Of a stretch of DNA of 64,000 nt, positions 61,661 through 64,000 are shown one piece after another. The stretch lies in NCBI GenBank assembly GCA_947167515.1, contig CAMVIM010000012.1:36733-100732 (forward strand), in the 5' to 3' direction. Each line of letters opens with the position of its first letter. Position 1 is the first letter of the stretch. The notes below the pieces were generated by a model that was not told the origin of the DNA, did not search any database, and saw only the letters and a list, made by a program, of their open reading frames with translations. A program made the position numbers and the translations under genes. The DNA is from an uncultured Prevotellaceae bacterium. Lineage in GTDB: Bacteria; Bacteroidota; Bacteroidia; Bacteroidales; Bacteroidaceae.

Positions 61661-62365
61661 ATGAAAAAGATTTTAGTTTTAGGATTGTTGCTCCTCGGAG
61701 CAACCTCCATGAGAAGTCAAGACAAAGTGGAAGCAACTATCGAAGCTGACGTTGTGAATCAATACATCTGGCGTGGCCAAGACCTGGGCAACACCGCGTT
61801 CCAACCCACGTTGGGCATCGCCTGGAAGGGACTCTCCCTCACCGCCTGGGGCAGCACAGGACTGACCGAAGCAGACGACACCAAGGAGTTTGACCTCACC
61901 CTCGGCTACACCATCGGAGGTTTCAACATCGGCATCACCGACTATTGGTTCAGTGCAGGACTTGATCCAGAGGGTCGTTACTTTAAGTACGACGCTCATG
62001 GCACCAACCACATCTTCGAGGCGAACGTAGGTTATGACTTCGGCCCTGTTGCCTTCCAATGGTACACGAACTTCACAGGTTACGACTACAAGCTGAACGG
62101 CAAACGTGCCTACAGCTCTTACTTCGAACTCTCGGCACCCTTCAAGCTCGCCACTTGCGACTGGACAGCCACAGCTGGAGCTGTTCCTTTCGGAGCCGAG
62201 GCAATCTACGGAACAGAGGACTTTGCGGTGACGAACCTCTCACTCCGTGCCACGAAGGACATCAAGATCACTGACTCGTTCAGCATCCCCATCTTCGGAG
62301 AGGTCATTGGGAATCCCTGCAGTCAGAAAGCCTACCTGGTGTTTGGATTCACGTTGCGTCCATAA
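61661..62365 (+). CDS. Outer-membrane porin-like protein of the amtB operon
   Basis: 234 residues with a signal peptide (MKKILVLGLLLLGATSMRSQ) and a small beta-barrel pattern ending CSQKAYLVFGFTLRP. Paralogue of 36233-36946, with shared YIWRGQDLG, WKGLSLTAWGSTGLT, ITDYW, GYDFGPVAF and VTNLSLRATKDIKI. It starts 41 bases after amtB and is closed by a strong terminator, so it belongs to the glnK-amtB transcript. An outer-membrane route for ammonium or a small nitrogen compound is a reasonable inference but is not shown. Confidence 0.75.
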   Translation: MKKILVLGLLLLGATSMRSQDKVEATIEADVVNQYIWRGQDLGNTAFQPTLGIAWKGLSLTAWGSTGLTEADDTKEFDLTLGYTIGGFNIGITDYWFSAGLDPEGRYFKYDAHGTNHIFEANVGYDFGPVAFQWYTNFTGYDYKLNGKRAYSSYFELSAPFKLATCDWTATAGAVPFGAEAIYGTEDFAVTNLSLRATKDIKITDSFSIPIFGEVIGNPCSQKAYLVFGFTLRP

Positions 62366-62379
62366 GATCCAAACCCGAC

Positions 62380-62419
62380 GCCCCCTTTTCTCACACCCAT
62401 AGGGGAAAAGGGGGCTTTT
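62380..62419 (+). terminator. Terminator of the glnK-amtB-porin operon
   Basis: GCCCCCTTTTC (62380-62390) pairs with GAAAAGGGGGC (62405-62415), 14-nt loop, followed by TTTTAT. Confidence 0.9.
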
Positions 62420-62494
62420 ATATTGAAATGAAAGCAAGAACGGGCAAGAAAAAGACAAAATAACACAATAAGATGTAAATTTATTTACAAAATG

Positions 62495-62526
62495 TTTGTG
62501 TATTTCATAAAAACACCGTAATTTTG
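62495..62526 (+). promoter_or_regulatory. asnB promoter
   Basis: TTTG (62495-62498), 20-base spacer, TAATTTTG (62519-62526). Leader about 60 nt without an upstream ORF, so asnB is transcribed separately from the attenuated operon. Confidence 0.75.
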
Positions 62527-62592
62527 CAACCAAAATAAAACCACTACAATACAATTTGATTTTAATCATACAAAACTGAACGACAAAAAGAG

Positions 62593-64000
62593 ATGTGCGG
62601 ATTTGTAGGAATACTCAAAACGAAAGGCGATGCTCGGAAGAAACGTGAGCAGGCGTTGAAGATGTCGGCAAAGATTCGGCATCGCGGTCCTGATTGGAGC
62701 GGAGTGTATAGCAGCGAGAAGGCGGTGCTGGCGCATGAGCGTCTGGCGATTGTGGACCCGCTGTCGGGTGGACAGCCCTTGTTTTCAACTGACGGCAAGG
62801 TGGTGCTGGCGGTGAATGGCGAAATCTACAACCATCAGGACATTCGTCGTCGTTATGCAGGACAGTATGAGTTTCAGACGGGTAGCGACTGTGAGGTCAT
62901 CCTTGCGCTCTATCAGGATAAGGGCATTGATTTTCTGGACGAACTCAGTGGCATCTTTTCGTTTGTGCTCTATGACACGGAGACAGATGACTATCTGGTG
63001 GCTCGCGACCCCATCGGCGTTATACCTTTATATATAGGGCACGATCGGGACGGCACGGTGTATGTGGCGAGTGAACTGAAAGCCCTTGAGGGACAATGTG
63101 ACGAGTACAAGCCTTTCCCTCCCGGACACTATTGCACGAGCAAGCATGACGGCAAGATAGAGCGTTGGTATCAGCGTGAGTGGATGAAGTATGACGGCAT
63201 GAAGTGGGCGACGAGTGACCGCAAGGAGGCTGTGCAGATGGTGAAGGACGGTCTGATGGCTGCCGTGAAGCGCCAGTTGATGAGCGACGTGCCTTACGGT
63301 GTGCTGCTGTCGGGTGGTCTGGACAGTTCGGTGGTGTCTGCCATCGCCAAACTCTATGCAGCGAAGCGTATCGAGACGAATGATGAGCACGATGCCTGGT
63401 GGCCAAGACTGCACTCGTTTGCAGTGGGTCTGAAGGGGGCTCCCGACTTGGCAAAGGCACGTGAGGTGGCTGAGCATATCGGCACGGTGCATCACGAAGT
63501 GAACTACACGATTCAGGAGGGTTTGGATGCCATCCGTGATGTCATCTACCACATAGAGACATACGATGTGACGACCATTCGCGCCTCTACTCCAATGTAC
63601 CTGTTGGCGAGGGTCATCCGCAGCATGGGTATCAAGATGGTGCTCAGCGGTGAGGGTGCTGACGAGATTTTCGGGGGTTACCTCTACTTCCACAAGGCTC
63701 CCGATGCACGTGCCTTTCATGAGGAGACGGTGCGCAAATTGGGCAAGCTCCACTTCTACGATTGTCTGAGAGCCAACAAGTCATTGATGGCATGGGGCAT
63801 CGAAGGACGTGTACCGTTCCTTGACAAGGAGTTTCTGGATGTGGCCATGAGCATTGACCCAGCCTTGAAGATGTGTCCCGGAAAGACCATCGAGAAGGGT
63901 GTGGTGCGCGAAGGATTTGCCGAGATGCTGCCCGAGAGCATCGCATGGCGACAGAAGGAGCAGTTCAGCGACGGTGTGGGCTATTCATGGATTGACACCC
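62593..64000 (+). CDS. asnB: Asparagine synthetase B, glutamine-hydrolysing (3' end outside window)
   Basis: Makes asparagine from aspartate, ATP and glutamine. It starts MCGFVGIL, with Cys2 as the glutaminase nucleophile once Met is removed. The Ntn domain (RHRGPDWSG, AVNGEIYNHQD) is followed by the ATP-pyrophosphatase domain with VLLSGGLDSSVVSAIA, and then VLSGEGADEIFGGYLYFHKA and EGRVPFLDKEFLDVAM. The frame runs off the end of the window after about 469 of roughly 550 codons. Its product is one of the two amino acids that dominate the leader peptide 3 kb upstream. Confidence 0.95.
   Translation, partial: MCGFVGILKTKGDARKKREQALKMSAKIRHRGPDWSGVYSSEKAVLAHERLAIVDPLSGGQPLFSTDGKVVLAVNGEIYNHQDIRRRYAGQYEFQTGSDCEVILALYQDKGIDFLDELSGIFSFVLYDTETDDYLVARDPIGVIPLYIGHDRDGTVYVASELKALEGQCDEYKPFPPGHYCTSKHDGKIERWYQREWMKYDGMKWATSDRKEAVQMVKDGLMAAVKRQLMSDVPYGVLLSGGLDSSVVSAIAKLYAAKRIETNDEHDAWWPRLHSFAVGLKGAPDLAKAREVAEHIGTVHHEVNYTIQEGLDAIRDVIYHIETYDVTTIRASTPMYLLARVIRSMGIKMVLSGEGADEIFGGYLYFHKAPDARAFHEETVRKLGKLHFYDCLRANKSLMAWGIEGRVPFLDKEFLDVAMSIDPALKMCPGKTIEKGVVREGFAEMLPESIAWRQKEQFSDGVGYSWIDT

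Overview
The window looks like a chromosomal segment of a Bacteroidales bacterium, most probably Prevotella-like. Support comes from recurrent TAnnTTTG -7 boxes (often with a TTTG -33 box), start codons that mostly lack a Shine-Dalgarno sequence, and lineage-typical genes: a MalQ with N-terminal starch-binding modules, DUF4421, DUF5715, TonB-type beta-barrels, cohesin-like/dockerin proteins, LL-diaminopimelate aminotransferase and a long amidophosphoribosyltransferase. I see no rRNA, tRNA, CRISPR array or complete insertion sequence.

Layout. 1-1.4 kb: an accessory patch with a 5'-incomplete DUF3800 protein and a coiled-coil membrane protein. 1.4-6.2 kb (minus): an ECF sigma module made of a beta-barrel, the sigma factor, a probable anti-sigma factor and a secreted protein; barrel and sigma genes share an identical two-block promoter motif. 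6.2-10 kb: an AAA ATPase, a decayed dockerin gene, a cohesin-like secreted protein and a short companion peptide. 10.1-13.9 kb: malQ and a DUF5715 protein. 13.8-21.2 kb (minus): a 1531-residue protein holding two complete sensor histidine kinases, tightly linked to a sodium:solute symporter and an orphan DNA cytosine methyltransferase. 21.3-27.1 kb (minus): MscS-type channel, MATE exporter, FAD protein, secreted protein. 27.3-34 kb (plus): DUF4421, dnaX, trmB, mrp and a pseudouridine synthase. 34-43.2 kb: phosphosugar mutase, porin-like protein, GH2 glycosidase, a Na/Pi transporter fused to a winged-helix DNA-binding domain, and a C69 peptidase. 43.2-43.9 kb: a lipoprotein whose start codon reads ATA.

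44-55.3 kb and 59.6-64 kb form two blocks of nitrogen and glutamine metabolism: gltB-gltD-dapL-purF-pyrG, then glnK-amtB-porin and asnB. They are separated by a small GNAT/DUF3795/isochorismatase cluster, a LytTR regulator and dapF. pyrG carries an in-frame 114-bp palindromic element.

The strongest candidate for an undescribed system lies before glnK-amtB. A 41-codon leader peptide contains a run in which 13 of 14 residues are Asn or Gln. A terminator hairpin follows, and the end of the leader ORF contains a sequence exactly complementary (one 4-nt bulge) to the terminator's 5' arm. This has the architecture of a classical transcription attenuator that would sense charging of Gln/Asn tRNAs and release ammonium-uptake genes under nitrogen limitation. 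Second-tier findings are the transporter-transcription-factor fusion, the double histidine kinase and the palindrome in pyrG.
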